Below, one piece after another: positions 6,943 to 15,287 of a DNA stretch of 34,060 nt. The stretch's first letter is position 1. Every line of letters begins with the position of its first letter. The position numbers were made by a program, and so were the translations under genes. A model generated the notes under the pieces. It saw nothing but the letters and a program-made list of their open reading frames with translations. It searched no databases and was not told the DNA's origin. This DNA comes from Gammaproteobacteria bacterium (GTDB lineage Bacteria; Pseudomonadota; Gammaproteobacteria; Steroidobacterales; Steroidobacteraceae), in NCBI GenBank assembly GCA_005878835.1, contig VBMV01000077.1:29095-63154 (forward strand), in the 5' to 3' direction.

Positions 6943-8172
6943 TCAGCCAGCGCCTCCGCCTCGTGACTCCAGCACGCCCAGCATCGATGCCGCCAGCGCA
7001 TCCCTCGAATACAGGGGCGCAGCGGCGCGAGCCGCCACCGCCAGCCGCTGGCGGTCAACGGGACTCCCCGCCAGTCTCTCGATCGCAGCCGCCATAGCGG
7101 CCGGATTCTCCGGCGGCACGCAAACCCCGCACTCCAGGGTGCGCACGATGCCCGTGGCCTCGCCCTCCGGCAACGACATCAGGATCGGAATGCCCATACC
7201 CATGCATTCAAAGATCTTGGACGGGATGACGGTCTTGAAGACCGGAACGTCGCGCAGCGGAATCAACGCCACGTCGCACAGGCTCCAGATCTCCGGCATT
7301 CTCGCCTTGGGCTGACGCGCAAGCATGACTACGTTCTCGAGTTTGCGCTCCGCCACCATGGCTTCCACGCGAGCCCGGTGCGCACCCCCGCCGACAAACA
7401 GAAACACGATATCTTTGCGCTCGCTGAGCAAGGCCGCTGCCTCGACCACCTTGTCCAGCGCATGCGCCAGCCCGTGCGTGCCGAGGTAGCCTGCGACAAA
7501 CTTGCTCTGCAGTCCCAGGTCCGCTTCAAGCGCCGGCGAGCGCGGCCGCGGTTGGTACTGCGTCGCGTCAACCCCATTCACCACGACGTGAATCTTCCTG
7601 CCGTCGACCCCTCGTGCGATCAGTTCCCGGCGGAAGGACTCGGTCACCGCGACGATTGCCGTGGCACGCCGGTACAGGAACATCTCGACGCGCTCGAGTG
7701 CCCGGATCGCGACCGACCTGCGCATGGCTCCTACCGCGACGATGGACGCGGGCCAGAGGTCGCGCAACTCGAGCACGAACGGCCGACGCCTGGCCACCGA
7801 AACGGCCCAGCCGGCGAGCGCGCAGAAAAACTGCGGCGACGTGGCCACCACCACGTCGGGACGGCGCTCGAAGAGGGCCATCGCGAAGCCCATCAGCATG
7901 AAGCTCAGGTAGTCGAGCGTGCGCCTGAGAAATCCCTCGTTGGCGGTGATGTAGGTCTTCACCCGCACCACGCGGACTCCGTCCACCTTCTCCACCTGTC
8001 GCCAGGCGTTGCGGTAGCCGGGAAAGAGTTTCCCCTCCGGGAAATTGGGCGCGCAGGTCACCACGGTCACCTCATTCCCGCTACGCACCCAGCGGATGGC
8101 ATGTTCGTACACGCGCGTTGCCGGGGCATTACCCTCGGGCGGGAAGTTGTCGGACAAGAACAGAATTCTCAT
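6943..8172 (-). CDS. GT4 glycosyltransferase, WbuB-like
   Basis: This GT-B fold glycosyltransferase has 409 residues from ATG 8172. The N-domain begins M-R-I-L-F-L-S-D-N-F-P-P-E and contains E-L-R-D-L-W-P, both typical of the WbuB branch of GT4. The C-domain has V-A-G-Y-L-G-T and the nucleotide-sugar site P-S-K-I-F-E-C-M-G-M-G-I-P with the following P-E-G-E. It would add a sugar to the lipid-linked repeat unit on the cytoplasmic face. An upstream GTG at 8208 is possible but would overlap the heparinase-like gene by 28 bp and add residues before the conserved start, so ATG 8172 is preferred. It lies 8 bp after the previous stop, in the same operon. Donor and linkage cannot be predicted. Confidence 0.88.
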   Translation of the reverse strand: MRILFLSDNFPPEGNAPATRVYEHAIRWVRSGNEVTVVTCAPNFPEGKLFPGYRNAWRQVEKVDGVRVVRVKTYITANEGFLRRTLDYLSFMLMGFAMALFERRPDVVVATSPQFFCALAGWAVSVARRRPFVLELRDLWPASIVAVGAMRRSVAIRALERVEMFLYRRATAIVAVTESFRRELIARGVDGRKIHVVVNGVDATQYQPRPRSPALEADLGLQSKFVAGYLGTHGLAHALDKVVEAAALLSERKDIVFLFVGGGAHRARVEAMVAERKLENVVMLARQPKARMPEIWSLCDVALIPLRDVPVFKTVIPSKIFECMGMGIPILMSLPEGEATGIVRTLECGVCVPPENPAAMAAAIERLAGSPVDRQRLAVAARAAAPLYSRDALAASMLGVLESRGGGAG

Positions 8173-8180
8173 CCGGGTGG

Positions 8181-9764
8181 CTACTGCCAGCGAAAACGGG
8201 TCGTCCACACCGGGGCGGCAGGTGTCACCGACAGGACCTCACAGACAATCGCTTGGCCGAACCCCGGGTGCCAGGTGCCAGCCGTGGGCCTGCCCGACGC
8301 CCTTTCCACCGTCCAGGTGAGCTCACTACCCCGCAAGACGTGGAATCGCGCCTCGGCCGATGTGTACCGACCCTCCAATTGGTCTTCCACGACCAACCCC
8401 TGCGGGTCGAGCCGCCAGCGTCGCCGATGGATCACCTTGCCGGGCAAGCGCCTATAGCCGTCGTGTCCGGCCGACAGCCAGAGCGCATCGTCATCCCGGC
8501 CCCAGCTCACCGCGAGCGGCCGTGCCCGGCGCGCCACCCGGAAGCTGCTCCAGACCTCGGAGGAATCGACCCCGTCCACCAGCACCGTGTTGTGGGCCGC
8601 GGTTCCCCGCTGCCGCAGCCGCTCGGCGCTGGCTTCGTAGGTGGAGGTACCGGTGTTGACCAGCACCCGCTGCCCTCGGAGCGACAGTTCGAAGCTCAGC
8701 GTATCGGCGTGTGCGTGGCCCGGCAGATGATCCGGCCCGATCTCGCCGACATCGGCGATCATCACCGCCGGGCCGATCTGCAAGCGCACGTAGCCCGAAC
8801 CGGTAAGCGCCTCGATATCCGCCAAGGGCCCCGGGTCGCAGGCAGCGCCCAGGGCCGTCGCGTACTCGGTCAAGGCAGCGAGCGCGCGCGCGATGTCAAA
8901 GGCTGCATCGTTGAAGAATGAGATGCCGCCATCCGGGTGCGTCATCACGCGCAACCAGCGGTGCATGCGCGGCGCGATCTCGCGCCAGGCGGCGACCTCC
9001 TCCTCGGTGAACAGCCCCGGGTACACGCGCGCCAGGTGCAGCAGATCGAGCACGTCCTCCAGCACGATCGCGTGATACATCGGGCTGCGCTCGAAGTGCC
9101 CCCCGTCGGGCAGGATCTGCTCCTCAAGCTCGCGCCTGAGCAGCGCCAGTCCCCTGGCGCGCCAGGCCTCGGCCTCGGCGCCGTCGAAGAACGTTCCGGC
9201 AAATACCAGCGCCTTGGCATTGGCCCACAGGTGGTTGCCCAAGAGATGGGTCTCGAGCCGCTCACGCAGGAATCGCGTTTGCACCGCCACGCTTTGCCGA
9301 GCCACCTCGTCCAGGGCGTTACCGGCGAGGGCCCATTTCACCCAGTTCACGATCCGGAGCGACGTGGGATACGGCTCCCAGCCGCTACCCCGCCCGGGCG
9401 GGTTCTCGACAACCCAGCGCACAACCAACGCGCGGTGCCACAGGGTCCGTGCCGCAGCATCCGCAGCCGCCAGGTCGTCGAAGTAATGGGCGTTGTAGAG
9501 CCAGAGCTTCGGCCAGTCAGGTCGGTTCCAGTCCGATTCCGCCGCAATGCAGCGCTCCACGTTCAGAAAGCGGAAAGTATCTGGGCCGGTCATCGAGGCG
9601 GTGCGGGCACAACCGGTCCATGTTCCCGTGCCCGGGCGCAGCGCCGGCGCGGGCTTGAGGTCCGGTCTTGGGCGATGCAGCCGAAACCACAGCTGTCCGT
9701 AAACCTGTCCTGGCCGCAGCCACCGCACGGTGTGCCAGTAGCGGGAGAGAGTTTCCGGAGACAT
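8181..9764 (-). CDS. Heparinase II/III-family protein without signal peptide
   Basis: The protein has 527 residues from ATG 9764, which overlaps the WecB stop as TGATG. The N-terminal half is an alpha/alpha toroid with motifs G-N-H-L-W-A-N-A-K-A-L and G-G-H-F-E-R-S-P-M-Y-H. The C-terminal beta-sandwich half starts near H-A-H-A-D-T-L-S-F-E-L. Classical heparinase II/III and alginate lyases cleave uronate-containing polysaccharides by beta-elimination. Here the N-terminus (M-S-P-E-T-L-S-R-Y-W-H-T) has no Sec signal, so the protein should stay in the cytoplasm unless exported otherwise. It sits in a biosynthetic operon coupled to WecB. Its role could be quality control of glycan or a non-lyase step; that is inference. 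Longer upstream starts would only overlap wecB. Confidence 0.85.
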   Translation of the reverse strand: MSPETLSRYWHTVRWLRPGQVYGQLWFRLHRPRPDLKPAPALRPGTGTWTGCARTASMTGPDTFRFLNVERCIAAESDWNRPDWPKLWLYNAHYFDDLAAADAAARTLWHRALVVRWVVENPPGRGSGWEPYPTSLRIVNWVKWALAGNALDEVARQSVAVQTRFLRERLETHLLGNHLWANAKALVFAGTFFDGAEAEAWRARGLALLRRELEEQILPDGGHFERSPMYHAIVLEDVLDLLHLARVYPGLFTEEEVAAWREIAPRMHRWLRVMTHPDGGISFFNDAAFDIARALAALTEYATALGAACDPGPLADIEALTGSGYVRLQIGPAVMIADVGEIGPDHLPGHAHADTLSFELSLRGQRVLVNTGTSTYEASAERLRQRGTAAHNTVLVDGVDSSEVWSSFRVARRARPLAVSWGRDDDALWLSAGHDGYRRLPGKVIHRRRWRLDPQGLVVEDQLEGRYTSAEARFHVLRGSELTWTVERASGRPTAGTWHPGFGQAIVCEVLSVTPAAPVWTTRFRWQ

Positions 9765-10864
9765 CAAGTTGCGAGCAGGCGCTCCAGCGCCGCGACGATC
9801 CGCTCGCCGCTCTTGCCGTCCCACTTCTCGGGGATGCCGCCCTTCTTCCACTGTCCGGCAAAAAGCCGATCCAGGGCGGGCAACAACTGCGTCGGGTCGG
9901 TGCCAATCAGCTCGTTGGTGCCGAGGGCAATGGTTTCGGGCCGCTCCGTAGTATCGCGCAGGGTCAGGCACGGCACGCCCATCACGGTGGCTTCCTCGGT
10001 GATGCCTCCCGAGTCGGTGATCACGGCCTTGGCGTGCTTCACCAGCCAGTTGAATTCCAGGTACGGCTGCGGATCGACCAGGTGGAGGCTCGGCGGAAAA
10101 CCCGGCAGCGTCTGCAGGGTCTTGGCCGTGCGCGGGTGCACGGGGAAGATCACCGGCAGGCCGCGCGTGCCCGCCGCGATCGCCTCGAGCATCCGGGCGA
10201 ACGGGTCGCTGGCGTCTACGTTGGCCGGCCGGTGCAGTGTGACTACAAAATACTGCCCCGGTTGCAGTCCCATCTCATCCGAGAATGGTGGCGGCCGCAG
10301 CCGGCCCAGGTTGGCCAGCAGCGTATCGATCATGGTGTTGCCGACGAAGAAAATCCGTTGATCGGCCACACCCTGGCGCCGCAGGTTAGCGTTCGCCACT
10401 TCGCTCGTGGTGAAGAACCAGTTGGTAATGGCGTCGGTGACCAGGCGGTTGATTTCCTCCGGCATGGTCCAGTCACCCGAGCGGATGCCGCCCTCCACGT
10501 GCGCCACCGGCACATGGAGCTTCTGAGCGACGATGGCGCACGCCATGGTCGAGGTCACATCGCCCACCACGAGGCACAGCGCACTCGGCTCCCTTGAGAG
10601 CAGGGCCTCGTAGCCGGTCATGATGGCGGAGGTCTGCTCAGCCTGGGTTCCCGAGCCCGCCGCCAGGTTGATGTCCGGCCTCGGAATGCCGAGCTGCTGG
10701 AAAAAATCGCCCGACATGCGAGCGTCGTAGTGCTGCCCGGTGTGCACCAGCCGGTAGCGCAGTGCACCGCCCTGAGACTTGCGCGACTCCATCGCCCGAA
10801 TGATGGGGGCGATTTTCATGAAGTTCGGTCGAGCACCGGCGATGAGGTCGATCAACACCGTCAT
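9764..10864 (-). CDS. wecB: Non-hydrolysing UDP-N-acetylglucosamine 2-epimerase
   Basis: This 366-residue enzyme interconverts UDP-GlcNAc and UDP-ManNAc. Signatures in order are G-A-R-P-N-F-M-K (10-17), T-G-Q-H-Y-D (42-47), G-D-V-T-S-T (101-106), A-H-V-E-G-G-I-R-S-G-D (121-131) with P-E-E-I-N-R (135-140), T-L-H-R-P-A-N-V-D, and D-S-G-G-I-T-E-E-A. The usual catalytic Asp, Glu and His positions are kept. H-V-E-G-G replaces the common H-V-E-A-G, a mild variation. Its start is 3 bp after the bi-domain oxidoreductase stop, and its stop overlaps the heparinase-like start. No WecC-type dehydrogenase is in the window, so the product may be used as ManNAc or changed by the neighbouring oxidoreductase. 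Confidence 0.93.
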   Translation of the reverse strand: MTVLIDLIAGARPNFMKIAPIIRAMESRKSQGGALRYRLVHTGQHYDARMSGDFFQQLGIPRPDINLAAGSGTQAEQTSAIMTGYEALLSREPSALCLVVGDVTSTMACAIVAQKLHVPVAHVEGGIRSGDWTMPEEINRLVTDAITNWFFTTSEVANANLRRQGVADQRIFFVGNTMIDTLLANLGRLRPPPFSDEMGLQPGQYFVVTLHRPANVDASDPFARMLEAIAAGTRGLPVIFPVHPRTAKTLQTLPGFPPSLHLVDPQPYLEFNWLVKHAKAVITDSGGITEEATVMGVPCLTLRDTTERPETIALGTNELIGTDPTQLLPALDRLFAGQWKKGGIPEKWDGKSGERIVAALERLLAT

Positions 10865-10867
10865 CGC

Positions 10868-13009
10868 TCAGGCCCTCAGCGCGTTCTGCAGCTCGATGCT
10901 GACGCGGCTGACCTCGAGGATCTCGTCCAGCGGGATGGGCGCAGGCTGGCCCTGCTTTACTGCGCCCACAAAAGTGCGGGCACAGGCGACCTGGCCCTTG
11001 TCCTGCCGCCACAGGTGCATGTTCGAAAAGCCTTTCCAGCCCCAGCCGCGCAGCCTGCGGAAGTTATCAAGCTGCAGCACCTTGCCCGCGCAGAACACCT
11101 CCAGGCGTTCCTTGGGGAAGCCCCTGTCGCCGTTGGCCAGGTAGTGGACGGTGCCCACGGAACCGTCGGCGAACTCCAGCGTGATCGTGACCTTGTCGTC
11201 GGTAACTTGCAGCGCGTGCTGCCGTCGGTCTAGCGCCACTACCCGATAGCCAACGATCGAGGCCCCGGCAAAGTGGCGTAGCAGATCAATGAAGTGACAA
11301 CCCTCGCCCACGATGCGCCCGCCCCCCACGGCTTTGTCCTGCGTCCAATGGTCTAAAGGGATGGCACCCGCGTTCACCAACATGATGAAGCTCTTCGGCT
11401 CGGCCACCGTACCCAGCAGGATTTTCATTTTCACGACCTGCGGCGCAAAGCGGCGGTTGAACCCGACCATCAAGTGCTGACGGGGCCGCCCGCAGGCCTC
11501 CGCGTCGATTTCGGCCAGCTCGTCGAGCGTCAGGCACAAGGGCTTTTCGCAGAACACATGCTTGCCCGCCCGCAATGCCGCCAACACCTGTCTGGCGTGG
11601 ACATTGTGGCGGGTGGCAACGACCACCGTGTCTACCGCTACGTCCGCCAATGCTTCCGACGCGTCGGTCGACGCCTTCGAAAAGCCGAACCTACGGCCAT
11701 AGTGTGCCGCGCTGACGCCACCCGCGCTGACCACCGTGTGCAGAGTCGCACCGGCCTCGCGGAAGGCTGGCATCAGCACACGACCAGCGTAGTTGCCCGC
11801 CCCCAGGAAAGCGATGCTTGCCTTTGTTGGCGCCGGCGCGGCCGGCGCCAACAGGACGGTCCGCCCCTCGGCCGGCTGCACAGACCCGGCCCTGACCGCC
11901 GGGTACTCCAGCAGTATGCCGAGCGAAGGCTCGCGGGAAGTGAGCAGCTCGTATGCGTCCGACGCGCGTTCGAGCGGGAAGCGATGGGTGATGAGGGGTG
12001 TCACGTCCAGCTGGCCGCCCGCCATCAGGTCCAGCACGGCTTCGAGATTGCGCTGCTCGGTCCAGCGCACGAAGCCGACAGGATAGTCCTGCCCCCCTTC
12101 CTCGTAGGCTGGGTCGTAGCGACCGGGACCATAGGAGCAGCTGACCTGGAAAATCAATTCCTTAGCGTAGAAGTCGGCCCGCGACAGCTCGAGCCCAGTC
12201 ACGCCCACGAGTACGATGCGCCCACGCTTGCGACACATCTGGGCCGCCTGGCTCACCGGCTCGTTGCTCTTGGTCGAGGCGGTGATAATCACCGCGTCCA
12301 CGCCGCGCCCGCGCGAGAAGGTTTGTGCTGCAGCCAGCACATCCTCGCCCGTCCCGGAGTTGACCACCCACTCGGCGCCGAATTGACGCGCCAGACTCAA
12401 ACGATTCGCGTCCAAATCGACGCCCAGCACACGACAGCCCTGGGCCCGCAACATCTGTACCGTGAGGAGCCCGATCAGTCCCAGGCCCGTCACGACCACG
12501 CATTCGCCCAGGGTCGGATTCGCCAGCCGCATGCCCTGCAGACCGATCGCGGCCAGCACCGTAAAGGCCGCCGATTCGTCCGAGACCGAATCCGGAATGC
12601 GCGCGCAGAGATTCTTCGGCACGCAGACCATCTCTGCATGCTTGCCATTGCTCACAACCCGGTCGCCTACCGCGAAGCCTTCCACGCCGAGACCCAACTT
12701 CACGACACGCCCCACGTTGCAGTATCCGGGCGCCAGCGGCTGGTCCAGCTTGCTCTGCACCGCCTCCACCGCAGCCACAAGCCCATCCGCGCGCACTTTG
12801 TCCAGCACCATGCGCACCTTGTCCGGCTGCTGGCGAGCCTTGTCCAACCAGTTCGCCTTGCCGAACTCCACCAGCATGCGCTCGGTGCCCGAGGAAACCA
12901 GGGAAGCGGTGGTGTGAATGAGAAGCTGGCCTGACCCCGCGCTGGGAGCGGGCACCTCGGCCAGCTGAGTGGCGCCACCCTTCAGGCTTTGAAGGAGGAT
13001 TTGTTTCAC
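10868..13009 (-). CDS. Bi-domain oxidoreductase: MDR-type dehydrogenase fused to Gfo/Idh/MocA
   Basis: This is a natural fusion of 713 residues. Residues 1-370 are a zinc-alcohol-dehydrogenase-like MDR domain with Rossmann motif G-L-G-L-I-G (175-180). A Pro/Ala-rich linker (371-396) leads to a Gfo/Idh/MocA NAD(P)-dependent domain with G-A-G-N-Y-A-G (403-409) and catalytic-loop C-E-K-P-L (487-491). This architecture recurs in EPS loci beside WecB and heparinase-like genes and is presumed to act on a nucleotide sugar. The substrate is not established. GTG 13009 overlaps the upstream methyltransferase stop as GTGA, so translation is coupled. Both nucleotide-binding motifs look intact. Confidence 0.9.
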   Translation of the reverse strand: MKQILLQSLKGGATQLAEVPAPSAGSGQLLIHTTASLVSSGTERMLVEFGKANWLDKARQQPDKVRMVLDKVRADGLVAAVEAVQSKLDQPLAPGYCNVGRVVKLGLGVEGFAVGDRVVSNGKHAEMVCVPKNLCARIPDSVSDESAAFTVLAAIGLQGMRLANPTLGECVVVTGLGLIGLLTVQMLRAQGCRVLGVDLDANRLSLARQFGAEWVVNSGTGEDVLAAAQTFSRGRGVDAVIITASTKSNEPVSQAAQMCRKRGRIVLVGVTGLELSRADFYAKELIFQVSCSYGPGRYDPAYEEGGQDYPVGFVRWTEQRNLEAVLDLMAGGQLDVTPLITHRFPLERASDAYELLTSREPSLGILLEYPAVRAGSVQPAEGRTVLLAPAAPAPTKASIAFLGAGNYAGRVLMPAFREAGATLHTVVSAGGVSAAHYGRRFGFSKASTDASEALADVAVDTVVVATRHNVHARQVLAALRAGKHVFCEKPLCLTLDELAEIDAEACGRPRQHLMVGFNRRFAPQVVKMKILLGTVAEPKSFIMLVNAGAIPLDHWTQDKAVGGGRIVGEGCHFIDLLRHFAGASIVGYRVVALDRRQHALQVTDDKVTITLEFADGSVGTVHYLANGDRGFPKERLEVFCAGKVLQLDNFRRLRGWGWKGFSNMHLWRQDKGQVACARTFVGAVKQGQPAPIPLDEILEVSRVSIELQNALRA

Positions 13010-13674
13010 GATCCCGTCGGCTTCCGCGCCTCAATTATAAGAGTACTTGGCCGATCCGGCCTGTCGTTTGGTTCGACGACCATTACCTCGTTGCCAAAGT
13101 ATTCTGGATAACGGGTCTTTCCAGGACTGGCTACACGAAAATCGACAAACCCCACACCTTCCGCAAGCTCCCGCAGGAAGGACTCTGTCAGTATTGTCAG
13201 ATGCTCGCCTTTGCAAGAAATAAAATTCTCAAATCGCCCACCAATGCTTGAGCGCCTTGTTGGCCAGTCACCAAACCAGCCCGAGTCCTGCTCAACAAAC
13301 GCTTGTATCGCATTGTCGCCATGCGGACCACCCACCCTCAGAACACCACCCGGTCTCAGGCATCGATACAGCTCGCGAAAATGCTGGTCCAAATCCGGCA
13401 GATGCTCAATGAGGTGATGCGAGTAGACTGCATCCAACGACTCGGCCGGGAATGGAAGCCTAAAGCGGAGGTCTGCCCACACATCAGTCTTTGCAGATAG
13501 CATGTTGGCATCTACATTGATCCATCCGGCAAGGTAATTACACTGGCCCGGACCAAGATGAGCACGCCTCGAACGCCGCAGTACCAAGGGAATCGCTCTG
13601 TGGCGCGCCGAGTTCAGTCTCATTGCCGGCGAGAGCAACCCGTAATACGTAGCCTTTAACCATCGAGGCACCAT
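13006..13674 (-). CDS. Class I SAM-dependent methyltransferase (Methyltransf_11 type)
   Basis: A 222-residue methyltransferase. The SAM-binding first strand reads A-H-L-G-P-G-Q-C-N-Y-L, followed by W-I-N-V-D-A-N at strand 2. The D-A-V-Y-S-H-H-L-I-E-H-L segment and L-R-P-G-G-V-L-R-V are the usual later motifs. Glycan-locus relatives O- or N-methylate sugars or act on lipid-linked precursors. The motif L-G-P-G-Q is looser than the canonical D-x-G-x-G, but such variants are common in this subfamily. It starts about 100 bp after the S74 fibre gene, has AAGGA about 10 nt before its ATG, and overlaps the next gene by 4 bp, so it may head the oxidoreductase-wecB-heparinase-GT4 operon. Confidence 0.85.
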   Translation of the reverse strand: MVPRWLKATYYGLLSPAMRLNSARHRAIPLVLRRSRRAHLGPGQCNYLAGWINVDANMLSAKTDVWADLRFRLPFPAESLDAVYSHHLIEHLPDLDQHFRELYRCLRPGGVLRVGGPHGDNAIQAFVEQDSGWFGDWPTRRSSIGGRFENFISCKGEHLTILTESFLRELAEGVGFVDFRVASPGKTRYPEYFGNEVMVVEPNDRPDRPSTLIIEARKPTGS

Positions 13675-13773
13675 TGGTTTCCAGTCCTTGGCCCTAGATG
13701 CAGGCTCGATTTCAGTCTCGCCATCGCGGCCTGCTATGCCCAGTCCACCACTGCGCTCAAGCTATGACTCGCC

Positions 13774-15231
13774 TCAGCGCCGGCCGATGAGTTCGTCCTT
13801 GGTTCGCAGTCCCAATATCGCCACGTGCAGTTCTTGCCTGAGGTCCTGCAACTCCGTGATCTGCCTTTGCGCGTTACGTAGTTGACTTGCTTGGCTCACG
13901 AGTTGCTGCCTGAGGTCACGGATTTCCGCAGCCTGGACGGTATTTCGCTCATCCTGCGCTGCGATCTTCGTTGCCTGAGCCGCCGCCACCTTTTGCTGCT
14001 GCTGCACTTCGTTCAGCAGCATCGGCGCAAGTTCGTCATAACGCACTCCATCGATGCGGCCGTTCTCATCCCGGATCACGAGCTCCGGATACACCTTCGC
14101 CACTTCTTCGGCGATGAGCCCGTACTGGCGCGTACCTTTCGCATCGCCCTTGAGCTTGAAGGTGACCGGTCGCAACTGCTCCAGCTTCGCAGAGTCAGAG
14201 CCCATCCGCGCAATTGCGGTCTTGAAGCGCTCCGAGGAGACCATCACGCCGAGCCGACCTGTGGACGAGACATAGACAGGGCTGCCCGCCACCGGGGTGC
14301 CGTAGATGCCGGCAATGTAGGTCGCGGTTTGGGCAGCGCCGATGCGTATGGTATTGCCCTCGGCCGCCACACCCCGGTTGCCGATGTCGATGTTGTTACT
14401 GCCAGTCGTCAGATAATAGCCCGCCAGATACCCCTCCGCAATGTTGTTGGTACCAGTCGTGTTGGAATAAAGCGAGCCGTATCCGTGGCCGGTGTTTTGG
14501 TCGCCTGTCGTGTTGCGAAAGAGTGCCTCAAACCCGACGGCAGCGTTGTAATTGCCATTGCTGGCATAAAGCGCGGCGTACCCCACAGCAGTGTTTTGGC
14601 TCCCGGTCGCGTTGAGATAAAGAGCATCGTATCCGTCAGCCGTATTGTGACTGGCGGTCGTATTGGTACGCAGCGCGTAGTACCCGGTAGCGACATTTCC
14701 AAAGCCCGTCGTGTTTGCATAGAGCGCCCAGTACCCGACAGCCGTGTTGTTATCAGCGCTCGTATTGGAGCTGAGCGCAGCATACCCGAGTGCGCTGTTG
14801 CCGCTGCCCGTCGTGTTCTGTGAGAGCGCGTCCGTCCCAAACGCAACGTTTAAGGAGCCTGTTGTGTTATTAGGGAGCGCGACATCCCCCACAGCGGTAT
14901 TTTCGACGCCGGTCGTGTTGGACCCGAGCGCGCTCTGCCCTACGGCCGTATTTCCCTCGCCGGTCGTGTTGTGTAAGAGCGCTAGATATCCGGAGGCGAC
15001 GTTGTTGAAGCCGGTCGTGTTGGAATAAAGCGCTCCATATCCGGAAGCAGTGTTAAAACAAGCGACCGGGGCGGGAGATTGGCAACTGCCGCGGGCAAGC
15101 GCTCGGAGCGTGAAGCTCCCCATTCCCGTGTTGTAGTAGCTGTCGCTCGTGTCGTTAGTGGACGGCACTTGAGCGAACGCCGTTCCTGCAAGCGCGAGTG
15201 CGCCGATCAAGGCTAGGGCGACTGATTTCAT
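13774..15231 (-). CDS. Secreted repeat-fibre protein with C-terminal Peptidase_S74 chaperone domain
   Basis: The protein has 485 residues from ATG 15231 (GGGAG about 8 nt upstream). Layout: Sec signal peptide (1-20, ending A-F-A); thirteen 17-residue repeats (60-279) with consensus NTAvGyxALyxNTTGxx, like the head repeats of trimeric adhesins; a joining segment (280-331); a Peptidase_S74 intramolecular chaperone domain from about 332; and a long C-terminal coiled coil (about 410-475). S74 domains of phage tail spikes trimerise the fibre and then cleave themselves off at a Ser/Lys dyad. The S-S-E-R-F-K motif here gives S332 and K337. It should form a trimeric exported fibre. No YadA-type membrane anchor or lipobox is seen, so its attachment is unknown. 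It sits between two methyltransferase genes in the EPS locus. An earlier in-frame start at 15291 would overlap the previous gene and mask the signal peptide. Confidence 0.88.
   Translation of the reverse strand: MKSVALALIGALALAGTAFAQVPSTNDTSDSYYNTGMGSFTLRALARGSCQSPAPVACFNTASGYGALYSNTTGFNNVASGYLALLHNTTGEGNTAVGQSALGSNTTGVENTAVGDVALPNNTTGSLNVAFGTDALSQNTTGSGNSALGYAALSSNTSADNNTAVGYWALYANTTGFGNVATGYYALRTNTTASHNTADGYDALYLNATGSQNTAVGYAALYASNGNYNAAVGFEALFRNTTGDQNTGHGYGSLYSNTTGTNNIAEGYLAGYYLTTGSNNIDIGNRGVAAEGNTIRIGAAQTATYIAGIYGTPVAGSPVYVSSTGRLGVMVSSERFKTAIARMGSDSAKLEQLRPVTFKLKGDAKGTRQYGLIAEEVAKVYPELVIRDENGRIDGVRYDELAPMLLNEVQQQQKVAAAQATKIAAQDERNTVQAAEIRDLRQQLVSQASQLRNAQRQITELQDLRQELHVAILGLRTKDELIGRR
14395..15054 (-). 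repeat. Thirteen 51-bp coding repeats in the fibre gene
   Basis: Twelve units of 17 codons and one of 16 encode N-T-A-x-G-x-x-A-L-x-x-N-T-T-G. The units differ at many bases, so they are old or under selection for the protein pattern rather than freshly duplicated. They are coding repeats, not a CRISPR array. Confidence 0.9.
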
Positions 15232-15287
15232 CGACTGTTCTCCCTGTTGCTTCCGGAGTCGGCCGAGACAAGCCAAGTAGTCGCGTG

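Noticed and set aside
7378-8457. Plus-strand ORF of 359 codons opposite the GT4 and heparinase-like genes
   Set aside because: It is antisense to two well-supported genes, crosses their junction, and has a His/Arg-rich composition.
9765-9971. Upstream extension of the heparinase-like gene
   Set aside because: It overlaps wecB by about 200 bp and translates to an unconserved Arg-rich stretch; ATG 9764 overlaps the wecB stop and begins the family-like N-terminus.
11474-12934. Long plus-strand ORF (486 codons) opposite the bi-domain oxidoreductase
   Set aside because: It is an antisense shadow in GC-rich DNA; the minus-strand frame has two clear nucleotide-binding domains, while the plus-strand translation is His/Arg/Gln-rich with no recognisable motif.
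14395-15054. Regular repeats that could suggest a CRISPR array
   Set aside because: The 51-bp units are in frame, diverged at the DNA level, have no constant repeat plus unique spacer pattern, and encode a protein repeat; no cas genes are present.
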